From Pseudomonas sp. B21-015 (lineage in GTDB: Bacteria; Pseudomonadota; Gammaproteobacteria; Pseudomonadales; Pseudomonadaceae): a stretch of 64,000 nucleotides of DNA. The notes below the pieces were generated by a model that saw nothing but the letters and a program-made list of their open reading frames with translations, had not been told where the DNA came from and did not search any database. The number at the start of each line of letters is the position of its first letter. The first letter of the stretch is position 1. Shown in pieces: positions 28,953-37,494 of the stretch. Position numbers and translations under genes: made by a program. The stretch is from contig NZ_CP087196.1 of assembly GCF_024749285.1 (NCBI RefSeq), forward strand, positions 2,294,001-2,358,000, given 5' to 3'.

Positions 28953-30401
28953 TCACGGCATGAGATCCGAGCGGTTGATCAACCAATCGAGCAGCATATT
29001 GGCATCGCGGCGTGGCTCGGGAGCGGGCCGGGAAGGCTGGAGATGGTCCATGCCGGCACACAGCACCGGCCGGTCCGGGTCGCTATCGAGGAAACTGATC
29101 AACACGTTGGTGCCGGCCATGGGCAGCCTGGACGGATCGATCTGGCCGTCCGGTGTTGCAAGGGCTACCGGTAGCCAGAATCCGGCGGATTCATCCGCCT
29201 CGAACTCCGACGTTGGCCACAAGCAGATCTGTATTCGGCCCTGGTCATCGAGCGCCGCCGGTTGCCCGACGGGACCCAGCACCCGGGCGGTCTGATAGCC
29301 CGGAACGCTCGGCCTGGCCTGTTTGAGCGCCGGCCTGAATACCGTTGACCAGGGAATGGCAGTGAACTGATTGCGATAGTGCCGGGCAATGTCGGGCGGG
29401 TCCTGGGCGAGAATCGACGGCTGCTGTCCCTGGTGCTGGATGTCGGTGAGCAGCCACTGATCGTTGAAACTCGAGAGCGGATGTTCCGCCACTTGCAGGA
29501 TTCGTCCGCTGCGCAGCTCACGTTGGGTGCTTTGGCCGTGGATCTGCCGGTGCCGGCAGCGCAGACGCTCCAGCAGGCGGCGGCTGAGCTGATCGCGATG
29601 ACACTGTTCGGACGCGGGGTGTGCCGTCACCGGGCCCGTTCTGGCGAGCGGGTGGTTGGCCGCGCCGTCGCCGAGCACCTGCGCGCCGCGATTTCTCGCG
29701 TTCCATTGTGCAGGTGCAGGTGCAGGTGCAGGTGCAGGTGCAGGTGCCGGGGCATGGTGCTGGAACAGTTCGCTGATCACTGGCGAGGTGGGGGCGTTGG
29801 GTGCGTCGTCATGGAACGGCATCAACAACGGCTCCTGGGGAAAGCTCAGGCTGTCATCGGCCAGCACCAGCACGTGCCCGTCGGGCTGATGCTCGAAGTG
29901 ATAGTGGATACCTTCTTCTTCACACAGCCGCTGCATGAAGGCCAGGTCGCTTTCTTCGTATTGAATGCAAAAAGGCCGCAGAGGGTAGCGCCCGCTTGTC
30001 AGGTCGAAGCGATAACTGTGTTCGGGCAACTGATGCTCCTCCAGCAACTGGAGCACGATCGCTGGCACGCTGAGGTGATGAAACACCCGCCGCGCGCGGT
30101 GCCGGTCCAGTCGTTGAAGATGGGGCGTCAGCACCAGAGAGTAGCCGACCCGGTGCGGGCCGCGATGTTCGCGACTGACGCTGTGGAGCACACCGTGAAT
30201 GCCCTGATCACCCGCCAGCCTCAGGAACGCCGGTTGTTGCAGCCATCGCTCGAGGTTCGTCGACGGTGCGAGGCCGATCACGTCGATGTCGAATCGATAG
30301 GGCTGGTTGAGGCCTTCATGGCCACTGAACTGCAACACCTGCAAACTCAAACCGCCGTCGAGAAGCGTCAGGGTGAAGGGGCTTTCCTTGTCGTTGTGCA
30401 T
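28953..30401 (-). CDS. vgrG: Short orphan type VI secretion spike protein VgrG
   Basis: VgrG-family protein of about 482 residues (ATG at 30401; a GTG at 30449 is possible). The gp27-like part shows FTLTLLDGGLSLQVLQFSGH, ESDLAFMQRLCEEEGIHYHF and related family words. An OB-fold like gp5 follows (VLGPVGQPAALDDQGRI ... FWLPVALATPDG ... GTNVLISFLDSDPDRPVL). The protein then stops within about 40 residues, without the long beta-prism needle of most VgrGs. An (Ala-Pro)n insert near residue 232 is encoded by a 6-base tandem repeat. No other type VI genes are in the window. Confidence 0.8.
   Translation of the reverse strand: MHNDKESPFTLTLLDGGLSLQVLQFSGHEGLNQPYRFDIDVIGLAPSTNLERWLQQPAFLRLAGDQGIHGVLHSVSREHRGPHRVGYSLVLTPHLQRLDRHRARRVFHHLSVPAIVLQLLEEHQLPEHSYRFDLTSGRYPLRPFCIQYEESDLAFMQRLCEEEGIHYHFEHQPDGHVLVLADDSLSFPQEPLLMPFHDDAPNAPTSPVISELFQHHAPAPAPAPAPAPAPAQWNARNRGAQVLGDGAANHPLARTGPVTAHPASEQCHRDQLSRRLLERLRCRHRQIHGQSTQRELRSGRILQVAEHPLSSFNDQWLLTDIQHQGQQPSILAQDPPDIARHYRNQFTAIPWSTVFRPALKQARPSVPGYQTARVLGPVGQPAALDDQGRIQICLWPTSEFEADESAGFWLPVALATPDGQIDPSRLPMAGTNVLISFLDSDPDRPVLCAGMDHLQPSRPAPEPRRDANMLLDWLINRSDLMP
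29708..29749 (-). repeat. Hexanucleotide microsatellite inside vgrG
   Basis: Six perfect copies of GTGCAG plus one variant copy (GTGCCG), encoding an alternating Ala-Pro run on the minus strand. Slippage by whole units keeps the frame. Confidence 0.95.
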
Positions 30402-30632
30402 CGAACGCGCTTCTGCCAGGGAGGACGGATGCAGAGGATACGAAACCACAGCCCGGAAGCGTTACCGCAAATCGACTTTTCAGAATCGCCCTACAAACGC
30501 TGCTGAAGATGTCGATCCGTCATGGGGTGAAGATCTTGGAATTTTTGGTCGATTGGCATCTTTAGGCCGTATAAACTTGCGCAACGCGTCGGCCAATAGA
30601 TGTCTCGGCGCCACAGATCAAGAGAGTGAGTA

Positions 30633-31337
30633 ATGGGCGCACAGTGGAAGGTTAAACACAAAGAAGCGGCAGCCAACGCCAAGGGCAAGATCTTCGGCAA
30701 ACTGGTGAAAGAAATCACCATTGCTGCGCGCAACGGTGCCGATACCGCCACCAACGCACACCTGCGTCTGGTGGTCGAACAGGCGAAAAAAGCCTCGATG
30801 CCCCGCGAAACCCTGGAACGCGCGATCAAGAAAGGCTCCGGCCAGCTCGGCGAAACCGTGCAATACCATCGCGTGACCTATGAAGGGTTCGCACCGCATC
30901 AGGTGCCGCTGATCGTTGAATGCGTCACCGACAACATCAACCGCACCGTCGCTGAAATCCGCGTCGCGTTCCGCAAGGGCCAGTTGGGTGCTTCCGGTTC
31001 GGTGGCCTGGGACTTCAACCACGTCGGCATGATCGAGGCGTCCCCGGACAGCCCTGACGCCGATCCGGAAATGGCCGCGATCGAAGCCGGTGCCCAGGAT
31101 TTCGAGCCGGGTGAAGAGGGCGCGACGCTGTTCCTGACCGAGCCTGCGGACCTGGATTCGGTACAGAAAGCGCTGCCGGAGCAGGGTTTCACGGTGTTGT
31201 CGGCCAAGTTGGGTTACCAGCCGAAGAACCCGGTCAGCGGCCTGAGCGATGAGCAGATGGCGGAAGTCGAAGCCTTCCTCGAAGGCCTCGATAACCACGA
31301 TGACGTGCAGGACATGTTTGTCGGTTTGGCGGGTTAA
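30633..31337 (+). CDS. YebC/PmpR family protein
   Basis: A 234-residue YebC-family protein (TACO1-like), a DNA-binding regulator in some reports (PmpR represses quinolone signalling in P. aeruginosa) and a translation factor for polyproline in others. The start [19 protein letters not shown] and the stretch [20 protein letters not shown] are diagnostic but diverge from the housekeeping copy next to ruvC, which begins MAGHSKW. This is therefore the second paralogue commonly present in pseudomonads. Single gene. Confidence 0.88.
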   Translation: MGAQWKVKHKEAAANAKGKIFGKLVKEITIAARNGADTATNAHLRLVVEQAKKASMPRETLERAIKKGSGQLGETVQYHRVTYEGFAPHQVPLIVECVTDNINRTVAEIRVAFRKGQLGASGSVAWDFNHVGMIEASPDSPDADPEMAAIEAGAQDFEPGEEGATLFLTEPADLDSVQKALPEQGFTVLSAKLGYQPKNPVSGLSDEQMAEVEAFLEGLDNHDDVQDMFVGLAG

Positions 31338-31363
31338 GCGGTTCCGGCAGTTTGTGATCTGAC

Positions 31364-31458
31364 TTGTGGCGAGGGAGCTTGCTCCCGTTCGGTTGCGCAG
31401 CAGCCGTCGCTTTTGGGACGGCTTCGCCGTCCAACGGGAGCAAGCTCCCTCGCCACAG
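31364..31458. repeat. REPIN-like inverted repeat (GTGGCGAGGGAGC type)
   Basis: Arms TTGTGGCGAGGGAGCTTGCT and complement with an internal GACGGCTTCGCCGTC hairpin, between convergent yebC-like and kinase genes. Confidence 0.85.
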
Positions 31459-31473
31459 GTTTTATAGTTGCCG

Positions 31474-32778
31474 CTAGTTGAACGCAGTCAACTCCCGCAC
31501 CACCTCGCTGAACCCCGGCCGCGCCAGCACATCCGGCTGACAGCAGCGCTGGTGCAACGCCTCCAGCTGCTCGCGACCTGCCTCGCTCAACCCCGAGTCG
31601 ATCCGCTCCAGCAATTCCCCCAGCAGCACCCCGAACGCCCGTACTTCGATTCGTTGCAGTGCGCGGCTTTCAAGGCTGTCCGAAGTGGCATGGAAAGACG
31701 CCGCGCCAAAGTCGCCCAACAGGCAATCACCGTGCTCGTTCCACATGATGTTGTGGCCATAGAGGTCACCGTGGGTGATGCCTTGGCGGTGCAAATGTTC
31801 AGCCACTGAAGCAATGCCACTGGCGATGCGCAGCGCCACGCCAGCGCTGAAGCGGGTGTCGTCGGTGTAGATGTCGCGGGTGCAGGACGCCAGGCTCGGC
31901 AGCCCGGCCAGGTTGCGGTAACTCGGATCGATCAGCTGCATCACCAGCCCGGCCTGCGCCTGCGGATGCCCGACAATCCGCCCTTCGACCCGGATCAGAT
32001 TGGGATGGATACCGGCGGTGATGCAGGCGTTCATTTCGTGCAACGGCGAGCCATCGCTGGTCATTTCGCCTTTGTAGAGTTTTACCGCGACCTGTTTCGT
32101 CTGCTCCCACAACGCCTGATGAATGATCCCCGACGCACCTTCGCCGAGTTTTTTCTCCAGGCTCAGTTGGGACCAGGGAATACTCGCCGTTGCTTCGAGG
32201 GCGGCGGCATCGGCTTCGGTTTCCAGCGGGTTACCAGCGTAGGCCAGCCAGGTCAGGCTCGGCAGGGTCAGCAGCCACTCGGGAAGCTCGGTGAGCTGAT
32301 TGGCGGCGATGCGGATCAGTTCGAGTCGATGGCAATGGCTCAGGCTCTTGGGCAAACGCTGTAACCGGTTGCCGGCGAGCATGAGCTTTTGCAGGTGCGG
32401 GCGTTCCCCCAGTTCGGTCGGCAGATCCGTGATGTGGTTGTCGGTCAGGATCAGCCAGCGCAACTGCGGCGGCAGGGCGGCGGCCGGTACGTTCTCGATG
32501 GCGTTGGCCTTGAAGCCGATCATCGTCAGCGCCGCGCACTGGCCGAGGCAGGCGGGCAGTTCGGTGAACCGGTTGTCCGAGCAGAACAGCACGCGCAAAC
32601 GGGTCAGGCGGTGCAGGTCGTCCGGCAGGCTGCGCAAGGCATTGCCGCTGAGGTTGAGCACTTGCAGCGAGTCCGCCAGGTCGAAGATTTCCCGGGGGAA
32701 CTCGGTCAGGCCGCAGGACAGATCCAGACGGGTGATGCCCGACAGTTGGCCGGCGCGCAGTTGTGCGAGGGTGTGCAT
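31474..32778 (-). CDS. Leucine-rich repeat protein fused to a Ser/Thr kinase domain
   Basis: A 434-residue two-domain protein. Residues about 10-185 are leucine-rich repeats (LQVLNLSGNALRSLPDDL, LRWLILTDNHITDLPTEL, LQKLMLAGNRLQRLPKSL and others). Residues about 205-434 are a eukaryotic-like kinase: glycine loop LGEGASGIIHQA, ATP lysine VAVKLYK (K233), catalytic loop HGDLYGHN (D338, N343) and DFG (356-358). All key residues are intact, so activity is plausible. No signal peptide or membrane helix, so it is cytosolic unless exported. Partner and target unknown. Confidence 0.88.
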   Translation of the reverse strand: MHTLAQLRAGQLSGITRLDLSCGLTEFPREIFDLADSLQVLNLSGNALRSLPDDLHRLTRLRVLFCSDNRFTELPACLGQCAALTMIGFKANAIENVPAAALPPQLRWLILTDNHITDLPTELGERPHLQKLMLAGNRLQRLPKSLSHCHRLELIRIAANQLTELPEWLLTLPSLTWLAYAGNPLETEADAAALEATASIPWSQLSLEKKLGEGASGIIHQALWEQTKQVAVKLYKGEMTSDGSPLHEMNACITAGIHPNLIRVEGRIVGHPQAQAGLVMQLIDPSYRNLAGLPSLASCTRDIYTDDTRFSAGVALRIASGIASVAEHLHRQGITHGDLYGHNIMWNEHGDCLLGDFGAASFHATSDSLESRALQRIEVRAFGVLLGELLERIDSGLSEAGREQLEALHQRCCQPDVLARPGFSEVVRELTAFN

Positions 32779-32868
32779 GGGCAGGTTCGCTATTGATCGG
32801 AAGGAGGGCGCGGGGGCCTGGAAATGGGCGACATGATAGCGGGAAATTAGCGGTGCTTGTCAGGGGCT

Positions 32869-32943
32869 CTTCGCGAGCAAGCCCGCTCCCACAGGGGGCT
32901 GCGTCGCTCACAAAACCAATGTGTGCGGGCTTGCTCGCGAAGG
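32869..32943. repeat. REPIN (GTGGGAGCGGGCTTGCTCGCGAA type)
   Basis: Arms CTTCGCGAGCAAGCCCGCTC and near-complement between the kinase gene and zapE-like gene. Confidence 0.82.
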
Positions 32944-32971
32944 GGCCGGCAGCCCAAACACAATCTCTCGG

Positions 32972-34102
32972 TCAGGCGGGGTCCCTGACCTCCACCAACT
33001 GCCCCAACCGGCTACGCGTACGCGCCAGGTCGATGGCATCGCCGCCCAGGCTTTCGCGCAATGACTGGTGGCCGAGCAGAATCAGGTGCTTGTCCTGGTC
33101 GTACAAGACGTCGATCAGGTTGATGAAGCGCTGCTGGGCGGCGATTGAGCAGTCGGCGAGGCTGGGCAGTTTGTCGATGATCCAGCGGTCGAAACGCCGG
33201 CACAGTTCCAGGTAGTCCATGACAGCGGTGGGGTGTTCGCACACGTCACCGAAGGTAAAGCCGATGGTTCGTCCTTCGCAGTATCGGGCTTGAAGGTGTC
33301 GTGTCCCGACGGGCAGCTGAATGGCCGGCGCATCGTGTTCGGGCAGGTGCAACGCCTGGCGCTGCGCCATTGTGGCTGGCCAGACGTATTGACCCTGGGT
33401 GAATAGCTGCTGTGCGTGGGCTCGCGCCTGACTGCGGTAATCATGGGGGCCGTCGACTTCCATCACCTGCATGCGAGCGTGAATCAGGTCGATCACCGGT
33501 TTGAAACGTGCATGATAGAGCGGGTTGGGCAACAAACCTTCCGGCGGGTAGTTGGAGGTCACCAGCAGCAGAACCCCACGGCGAAACAGCGCTTTGAACA
33601 GCCGCGTGATGAGCATCGCATCGCCGATGTCATGCACGTGGAATTCATCGAAACACAGCACCCGGCAGTCTCGCAGCAGTTCATCAAGGGTGACTGCCAG
33701 CGCATCGGGCTGATCGCGATGGCTGAACATGCCCTGGTGCAATTGTGCAAAAAACTCATGGAAGTGCAGGCGCTGTTTTTCCGCGATGGGGATGGCCTGG
33801 AAAAAACCGTCGAGCAACCAGCTCTTGCCGCGCCCGACTGCACCATGGAGGTAAAGACCGGGGAGTGTTGATGCCGATGTGCCCTGCAGCGCCGAAGCGT
33901 GCTGCGCCATGCAGTCGATCACTCGCTGCTGGCTGTGGCTGAGGGTGTAGCCCTGGGCATGGGCCTTGTGGTGGAAGTAGTCGTGGATCACCCGGCCCTG
34001 CGCGCTGGCACTGGCCGGCGCCGCGAGTGCCTTGCCGAACAAACGGCGCAGCGCGGGCCAGTGTGGTGTGAGTCGCGGACGGTTGGGCGGTCGAACGGCC
34101 AC
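32972..34102 (-). CDS. zapE: ZapE/AFG1-family ATPase
   Basis: A 376-residue P-loop ATPase of the ZapE (YhcM)/AFG1 family; ZapE associates with the Z-ring during constriction in E. coli. GTG start at 34102 preferred because GGGGTGA lies 6 bases upstream; the frame from 34183 runs through it. Walker A is GAVGRGKSW (near residue 87), Walker B LCFDEFHVHD, and sensor-like LLVTSNYPPEGL follows. It does not sit next to rplM-type genes, where the main pseudomonad zapE is expected, so this may be a second copy; symbol used at family level. Confidence 0.75.
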   Translation of the reverse strand: MAVRPPNRPRLTPHWPALRRLFGKALAAPASASAQGRVIHDYFHHKAHAQGYTLSHSQQRVIDCMAQHASALQGTSASTLPGLYLHGAVGRGKSWLLDGFFQAIPIAEKQRLHFHEFFAQLHQGMFSHRDQPDALAVTLDELLRDCRVLCFDEFHVHDIGDAMLITRLFKALFRRGVLLLVTSNYPPEGLLPNPLYHARFKPVIDLIHARMQVMEVDGPHDYRSQARAHAQQLFTQGQYVWPATMAQRQALHLPEHDAPAIQLPVGTRHLQARYCEGRTIGFTFGDVCEHPTAVMDYLELCRRFDRWIIDKLPSLADCSIAAQQRFINLIDVLYDQDKHLILLGHQSLRESLGGDAIDLARTRSRLGQLVEVRDPA

Positions 34103-34252
34103 TGTGATGTCACCCCGTAGTCTTAAGGCCGGCTCCCAAGCTGCGGCGGCGTAGTGTAACCAAATGGGGAATAACCCGACCACTTCGGCAAATGTGGGGT
34201 GGCGCAGGCTGCGACCTTTTGATCTTCGAGGCTACCGCTCGATACTGCGATT

Positions 34253-34357
34253 CTACCGGGCATTCCACGCCGGGCGCTGTTCGTTGACCTGATCCCAGTC
34301 GATGGCAATGGCAGTGTTCAGATACTGTTTCATCGCCTCGACCCACCGCTCCCACAT
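34253..34357 (-). CDS. Possible 34-residue small protein
   Basis: Reading frame MWERWVEAMKQYLNTAIAID... ending RPAWNAR, downstream of the anti-sigma gene on the same strand. Codon third positions are about 70% G or C, as in real genes of the window. There is no convincing ribosome site (GAGGA is 13 bases away). It could be a small third gene of the operon or the end of a lost gene. Confidence 0.3.
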   Translation of the reverse strand: MWERWVEAMKQYLNTAIAIDWDQVNEQRPAWNAR

Positions 34358-34385
34358 TCGATTGGTGTTGTCCTCGTTTCCGAGA

Positions 34386-35126
34386 TCAGAACTTCAGCAT
34401 CTGCGCCGTCGGGGTGTCACTCGGGCTGACCATCGCGTAGTTGTACCCGCCCCCCGACCAGTACTCGGCCTGCAGTTCACCATCGCTGCGGCTACCGCGG
34501 GGCAGCAGGGTGTTTTTCGGCCCGGGTGGCCGGACGTAGAAGCTGATCTTGTGCCCGCTCCTGTCCTCATACACCACCATTGCCGCCGGCCCTTGCTCGG
34601 TGCTGAGCAAACGACCGCTGACCGGTTTGTAGCCAGCCGTCGCCAGGTTTGGCAAACGCTGGGCCTGGCTGAAATAACGGTCGAGCCAGCCCTGCATATC
34701 GCCGTCGTCGCTGACTTGGTAATCCGCCGGCAGGATGCCTTGCTGGGCAATCAGTCGGTAGGCCTGCATCGCATCGGTCATCGGCAGTGGGGCGCTGGCC
34801 AAGGTCATTTCCCGTGCCTGCCAACCGCCCAGCCCGCCGACGCTGACCGCCATCAACAATATCGCGGCACTGGCCAGATGACGCCGGGATTGGCGTTTGA
34901 GGCGCTGGCGAATCAGCGCCGGGTCGAGTTCCGGGTTGGTCGGTTGCTGCAAGGCGCCGCTCAGGGCCGCGCGCAATTGTTGGGCATCGTGCTGCCAGGC
35001 GCGTACTTGCGCGGCCACTTCGGCGTGGCTGGCCAGATAAGTGTCCACCTGATGTCGGTCGGCATCGCTGAGTTGGTGATCGACGTAGGCGTGCAAGTCA
35101 CGCTCGCTGGGCGGCATGCTGATCAT
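34386..35126 (-). CDS. Transmembrane anti-sigma factor
   Basis: A 246-residue single-pass inner-membrane protein that would hold the adjacent ECF sigma factor inactive. The N-terminal cytoplasmic sigma-binding domain (MPPSERDLHAYVDHQLSDAD to about residue 75) has the usual H-x3-D layout without zinc cysteines. One membrane helix (LASAAILLMAVSVGGLGGW, near 84-102) is followed by a periplasmic domain of about 140 residues. Its ATG overlaps the sigma stop (ATGA), indicating translational coupling. As the sigma gene is frameshifted, coupling and purpose may both be lost. Confidence 0.85.
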   Translation of the reverse strand: MISMPPSERDLHAYVDHQLSDADRHQVDTYLASHAEVAAQVRAWQHDAQQLRAALSGALQQPTNPELDPALIRQRLKRQSRRHLASAAILLMAVSVGGLGGWQAREMTLASAPLPMTDAMQAYRLIAQQGILPADYQVSDDGDMQGWLDRYFSQAQRLPNLATAGYKPVSGRLLSTEQGPAAMVVYEDRSGHKISFYVRPPGPKNTLLPRGSRSDGELQAEYWSGGGYNYAMVSPSDTPTAQMLKF

Positions 35127-35637
35127 TTGAGTCTCCGCAGAGAAGGGCGGGTGATTTCGCCGTCGCTGAGCTGGCGCAAGGCCTGGCGCGCGCGGGAAAG
35201 GCGCGACATCACGGTGCCGGTGGGGACGTCGAGAATCTCGGCGACCTCTTTATAACTCAAGCCCTCCACCGACACCCAGAGCAGCAGCGCGCGCTGTTCG
35301 GTGCTGAGTTGGTCGAAGGCTTGCAGGGTCGATTGGGCGATCACCGTGCGTTCTACCGAAGGTTGCGCATCGTCACGCCCGGAAAAGAATTCGAGCATCC
35401 GCGCATAACGCCGGGAGCGGCGGTGGGCGTCGAGAAACTGCCGATAAAGAATCGAAAACAGCCAGGCCCGCAAGTCGCCCTCGGGGCGTTTGCCGCCCCA
35501 ACTCGATAGCGCTCGCTCAAGGCACGCCTGCACCAGATCGTCGGCGCTGCTGGGGTTGCGCGTCAGCGATACGGCGAAACGGCGAAACGCCGTAGCCTTG
35601 GAATGATTTCACGCAATTGTCCGTCGATGTTGTTCAT
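35123..35637 (-). pseudogene. ECF-type sigma-70 factor, frameshifted by an 8-bp duplication
   Basis: From the ATG at 35637 the frame reads MNNIDGQLREIIPRLRRFAVS, then shifts at a tandem duplication of CGGCGAAA (35572-35579 and 35580-35587) and stops at codon 25. Removing one copy restores a 168-residue ECF sigma: RRFAVSLTRNPSSADDLVQA joins the remaining frame, with region 2 (DLRAWLFSILYRQFLDAHR) and region 4 (EGLSYKEVAEILDVPTGTVM). An internal GTG at 35533 could start a fragment missing half of region 2. Its stop overlaps the anti-sigma start. It is preceded by a motif shared with the peroxidase promoter. Confidence 0.88.
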
Positions 35638-35683
35638 GGAGAAGGCGTGTTCTCTGGCTGTGATGAGTGGCACTGACAAGAAG

Positions 35684-35709
35684 GACGCCGACCACAGCAG
35701 GTTATTCCC
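35684..35709 (-). promoter_or_regulatory. Candidate ECF promoter of the sigma/anti-sigma operon
   Basis: Read on the minus strand: GGGAATAA, 14 bases, CGTC, about 47 bases before the sigma ATG. The identical layout lies before the peroxidase gene at 39701, implying autoregulation. Confidence 0.7.
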
Positions 35710-35737
35710 ACGTCGGGAAACCGTTTCTCATTTTTGT

Positions 35738-35761
35738 AGGAGGTTTCTGATGGATTTGTAG
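35738..35761 (+). other. Perfect ribosome site followed by a three-codon frame
   Basis: AGGAGG, 6 bases, then ATG-GAT-TTG-TAG. This is either a minimal leader peptide or the stump of a gene that once began here. The rest of the 255-base gap to the adenylation gene shows nothing else recognisable. Confidence 0.5.
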
Positions 35762-35892
35762 TCCATGTAATGGCATCGAACTTCGTGGCTCAACCCATGC
35801 GGCAGCACAGGCAATCAGCCCAGCCTTTCACCAGGCTGCGCAAACCCACCCGTGCTTGAACGTTGATATTGAGCCTGAAGAGACTTTTTGAC

Positions 35893-37494
35893 ATGCAAGA
35901 GTGCGAAGTTACCCTTGAATCAGCACCGATTTGCTCGCTGCTTCCGACCAATGCCCAGGACGTGTGGCAGCGATTCGGTCGTGGGCCGACGGTCGAGCCT
36001 GAGTATCTTCTGATCCATCACGCCGTCGAGGCGCAAGCCGCCGTCAGACCTCAGGGCATTGCCGCCCATTGTGAGGGCGAAACCATCACCTATGGTGAAC
36101 TGAACCGGCAGGCCAACCGACTGGCCACGATGTTACGTCGGCAGGGCGTGATCCCGGGCGATCATGTGGCCTTGTTTGTGGAACGTTCGATCCCGATGCT
36201 GGTGGGAATACTGGCCGCATTGAAAGTGGGCGCGGCCTACATTCCTCAGCACGTAGGGATTACTCCCGCCGCGCAATTGCGCCACATCATGGACGTGGCT
36301 TCGACGCGGGTGGTGCTGACGCTGTCGAGCCTTGAGTCGCGAATTCCCCTGACGTCGCAGCAATACAGCATTTGCCTCGATGAGTTCATGAAGGTTGCGT
36401 CAACACCCGCTGATGACTTGAATGTGGCCTGTTCGCTGTCGTCGGCTCCGGACCGACAGTGTTTCGTTCTGTTTACCTCCGGCACCACCGGCCTGCCCAA
36501 TGGGGTTCGGGTGACCCAGCGCAATGTGTGCAATATTTTGCTGACAGCCCCAGGCAATCTCGGCATGCAGCCTGGGCTCAAGGTCGGACAGATACTTAAC
36601 ATTGCCTTTGACATGGCGGCCTGGGAAATACTCGGTTGTCTGGCTCATGGCGCGACCTTGATGATCCGTGGCAAGGACATCGGCCAGACTGCCGAACAAT
36701 GCGATGTACTGATCGCCACCCCCTCGATTCTCGGCACACTCGATCCATTGCGTTGTCAGCAAGTCAAGGTCGTGGCCCTTGCAGGGGAACCGTGCCCGCA
36801 ACCCCTGGCCGATCGCTGGTCTTCGTTCTGCACTTTTTACAATGCCTGCGGCCCGACCGAAACCACCATCGTCAACACCATGCAGCATTACAAGGGCGCA
36901 GGTGCGTTGACGATTGGCAAACCCACGCCCAACAACACGGTGTACGTGCTGGATGAGGCGGGCCAGCCCTGTAAGGTGGGTGAGCAAGGCGAGATGTGGG
37001 CCGGTGGCGACTGTGTGACGGCTGGCTATTTGGGTAACCCGGCGCTGACCACCGAACGCTATCGCCCCGACCCGTTTCTGGGGCAGGGCCGGATGATGTT
37101 CCGCACACGTGATCTGGGGCGCTGGACAGCGAACGGCGAACTTGAACACCTGGGCCGCGTCGATGATCAGGTCAAGGTCAGAGGGTTTCGGGTGGAGCTC
37201 GACGCTGTTTCTGCGACTCTGGAGTCATCCGGTCGCTGCGAGCGGGCGGTCACGCTAAAACTCGACAGTCGCCATCTGGTGGCCTTCGTCTATCCCGTCA
37301 CCACGGACATCGATGCGGCAAGACGTCGCTGTGAAGAGCGGCTTGCCTACTATTGCGTCCCTTCGCTGATCATCGCCGTGGATCAAATTCCGCTGACATC
37401 ACGGGGTAAGGTCGACAAACGTTTGTTGCTGGAGTGGGCGGTGGCGCATCAGGCCGACCTTGCCGCGGCCACCAGGCAAGGGGTGAGCGCATGA
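35893..37494 (+). CDS. Stand-alone NRPS-like adenylation enzyme
   Basis: AMP-forming adenylation enzyme of about 533 residues (ATG at 35893, GAAGAG upstream; a TTG at 35863 would add 10). Core motifs in order: FVLFTSGTTGLPNG (A3, near 191), FDMAAWEI (A4, with the Asp that binds an amino group), YNACGPTETT (A5, near 315), FRTRDLGRW (A7), RVDDQVKVRGFRVEL (A8) and TSRGKVDKR (A10, catalytic Lys near 504). The A4 aspartate suggests an amino acid substrate. No carrier-protein domain follows. Its stop overlaps the next ATG (ATGA), so it is coupled to the membrane reductase gene. Confidence 0.85.
   Translation: MQECEVTLESAPICSLLPTNAQDVWQRFGRGPTVEPEYLLIHHAVEAQAAVRPQGIAAHCEGETITYGELNRQANRLATMLRRQGVIPGDHVALFVERSIPMLVGILAALKVGAAYIPQHVGITPAAQLRHIMDVASTRVVLTLSSLESRIPLTSQQYSICLDEFMKVASTPADDLNVACSLSSAPDRQCFVLFTSGTTGLPNGVRVTQRNVCNILLTAPGNLGMQPGLKVGQILNIAFDMAAWEILGCLAHGATLMIRGKDIGQTAEQCDVLIATPSILGTLDPLRCQQVKVVALAGEPCPQPLADRWSSFCTFYNACGPTETTIVNTMQHYKGAGALTIGKPTPNNTVYVLDEAGQPCKVGEQGEMWAGGDCVTAGYLGNPALTTERYRPDPFLGQGRMMFRTRDLGRWTANGELEHLGRVDDQVKVRGFRVELDAVSATLESSGRCERAVTLKLDSRHLVAFVYPVTTDIDAARRRCEERLAYYCVPSLIIAVDQIPLTSRGKVDKRLLLEWAVAHQADLAAATRQGVSA

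Noticed and set aside
28953..30401. A type VI secretion cluster suggested by vgrG
   Set aside because: No tss, PAAR or effector-immunity genes are in the flanks; this is a lone vgrG.
34165..34190. GGGGAATAA followed by 14 bases, resembling the ECF motif
   Set aside because: The -10 word CGTC is absent at the required distance, so it was not counted as a third promoter.
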